Positions 62,973 to 64,000 of a stretch of 64,000 nt of DNA are shown piece by piece. Source of the stretch: Cupriavidus malaysiensis (GTDB lineage: Bacteria > Pseudomonadota > Gammaproteobacteria > Burkholderiales > Burkholderiaceae); contig NZ_CP017755.1 in NCBI RefSeq assembly GCF_001854325.1, forward strand, positions 2,666,001-2,730,000, read 5' to 3'. How positions within the stretch are numbered: position 1 is the first letter of the stretch; each line of letters starts with the position of its first letter. The translations under genes were made by a program, and so were the position numbers. The notes below the pieces were generated by a model. That model did no database searches. It had not been told where the DNA came from and worked only from the letters and a program-made list of their open reading frames with translations.

Positions 62973-63734
62973 CTATCCCTTCAGGTACATGTTCAGGCGC
63001 TTGGCGGCGTTGCGCAGGTGGGATTCGGCCGCCTCCGCCGCGCGCTCGGCATCGCCCGCGACGATGGCATCGTAGATCCGCTTGTGCTCTTCCTGCACCG
63101 CCTCGACCAGGTCCGCGTGGCGGCTCTTGGTATTGCTGCGCGCCTGCCGGATCAGCCGGCGCGCACCGTGCTCGAGGTGCTCGCTGAGGGCGCGGAAGTG
63201 CGGATTGTGGGTGGCATCGACGATGGCCTGGTGGAAGGCGAAATCCTCGTCGTCGCCGAGCCGGTCATTGGCGATCTCGTACTCCATGCCGACCAGCGCG
63301 CGGCGGATGCGCTTGAGGTCCTCCGGCGTGCGGCGCATCGCCGCGAAGCGGGTGGCGGCCACCTCGATGGTGACCAGCAGCTCCATCACCATCGACAGCG
63401 AGTGCTTCTCGTCGATCACCACGTCCTGCATGCGGAAGGCCTGGCGCTGGCTGCGCTCGATGACGAACACGCCGCTGCCGGCCTTGGATTCCACCAGGCC
63501 TTCGGACTTCAGCTGCGACAAGGCCTCGCGCACCACCGCGCGGCTCACCGAGAACTGCTCGCACAGCAGGCGCTCGCTCGGCAGCCTGTCGCCGACGGCG
63601 AACTCCCCCGCCTGGATGGCCTGGCTCAGCCGCCGCGCGATCTCGTCCGGCAGGTGCTTGGCCTCCGGATGGAACATCACGCTTGGCGCGCGCTCGGCGC
63701 CGCTCGGTGCCGGTTCTGGCACGGTCTTGCTCAC
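62973..63734 (-). CDS. FadR/FCD-type GntR-family regulator
   Basis: A 253-residue regulator from GTG 63734 (GAGGGAGAGAACC upstream). The N-terminal winged helix is EIARRLSQAIQAGEFAVGDRLPSERLLCEQFSVSRAVVREALSQLKSEGLVESKAGSGVFV. The FCD domain follows with metal-ligand His and Asp in FAFHQAIVDATHNPHF and ESHLRNAAKRLN. FCD regulators bind organic acids such as malonate, citrate or galactonate. Convergent with the catabolic cluster, so it is a candidate for its control. Longer frames upstream run through repeats and are not preferred. Confidence 0.92.
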   Translation of the reverse strand: MSKTVPEPAPSGAERAPSVMFHPEAKHLPDEIARRLSQAIQAGEFAVGDRLPSERLLCEQFSVSRAVVREALSQLKSEGLVESKAGSGVFVIERSQRQAFRMQDVVIDEKHSLSMVMELLVTIEVAATRFAAMRRTPEDLKRIRRALVGMEYEIANDRLGDDEDFAFHQAIVDATHNPHFRALSEHLEHGARRLIRQARSNTKSRHADLVEAVQEEHKRIYDAIVAGDAERAAEAAESHLRNAAKRLNMYLKG

Positions 63735-64000
63735 GGTTCTCTCCCTCGCGCCGCCTGGCGCGCACTGTACGTGTTCGTCTTTCGTCTGGTCCCGTACGTC
63801 TCCGTACGTTCTGTGCCCGGTTCCGCCCGGCCGACAGGCAGGCCGACAAGATAGGCCGGCAAGATAGGCCGGCAACTGGCCTTACAGGTCAATGTAGCAC
63901 GTCTTGCCCCGGGCGCCACCCCCGCTCTCCGGGGCAGTCGCGGCAGCCGGCGCCGGCCCTGCGGGCTGCGCTCGCGACCGCCCGCGGCAAACCCGCAGGC
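63735..64000. other. upstream region of the FadR-type gene, with repeats
   Basis: No gene is supported. Three GTACGT/CGTACG words lie at 63767-63772, 63793-63798 and 63803-63808, and may be the regulator's own sites. A 13-bp unit AAGATAGGCCGGC occurs twice in tandem (63848-63873). TTGACC on the minus strand (63891-63886) might be a -35. The last ~100 bp to the window edge show no clear feature. Confidence 0.5.
63848..63873. repeat. 13-bp tandem duplication upstream of the FadR-type gene
   Basis: AAGATAGGCCGGC occurs twice without a gap. On the minus strand each copy contains TATCTT, so the duplication may double a -10-like element. Confidence 0.75.

Overview
The window is GC-rich (roughly 70% by eye), densely coded and carries no rRNA, tRNA, CRISPR array or complete mobile element that I could see. 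Gene content (several Bug-type solute receptors of the tripartite tricarboxylate transporter family, an H-NS-type nucleoid protein, a MocR regulator beside a cyoABCD oxidase, a FecI/FecR/TonB-receptor iron module, RND pumps with NodT-type outer-membrane lipoproteins) points to a Burkholderiales beta-proteobacterium of the Cupriavidus/Ralstonia type. The genus is an inference from gene content and codon bias, not from a marker gene.

Layout. 1-4.3 kb: 3' end of an ArsB-type permease, an orphan phosphate-binding PstS behind a possible Pho box, a GTP cyclohydrolase I followed by a BLUF photoreceptor, and an H-NS-like protein. 4.3-17.4 kb: a six-gene leftward operon encoding two complete efflux machines (MFP-RND-OMF and MacA-MacB-OMF), divergent from a CpxRA-like two-component pair with a GTAAA tandem repeat between them. 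17.4-21.8 kb: methionine aminopeptidase with a ParD-like gene and a palindromic operator, a small membrane protein, a LysE/Lrp pair, then cqsA. 21.9-28 kb: a CqsS-like sensor kinase, a DHA2-type MFS exporter, a PEP-mutase/isocitrate-lyase-type lyase with a convincing sigma-54 promoter, and a divergent PrpR-type enhancer-binding protein.

28-36.7 kb: a decayed stretch with fragments that look like a broken type VI secretion operon, a SWIM/SNF2 helicase of slightly lower GC, an alpha/beta hydrolase, an XRE regulator, a YiiX-like hydrolase and a MocR regulator. 36.8-41.4 kb: cyoABCD and a small protein resembling only the C-terminus of sulfite/nitrite reductases. 41.4-47.2 kb: CaiB-type CoA transferase, two DJ-1/PfpI proteins, a divergent GlxA-type regulator and a Bug receptor. 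47.2-53.7 kb: a Fur-controlled fecI-fecR-TonB receptor-esterase operon that ends in a clear rho-independent terminator.

53.7-64 kb: a rightward catabolic cluster with two LigI-like amidohydrolases, an RraA-type aldolase, a D-2-hydroxyacid dehydrogenase, an SMP-30 lactonase, three intact Bug receptors and one broken one, and a convergent FadR-type regulator. Together they look like uptake and breakdown of polycarboxylate or pyrone-carboxylate compounds. An unusual trait is the number of short tandem repeats in intergenic leaders, and GC hairpins between several convergent gene pairs.
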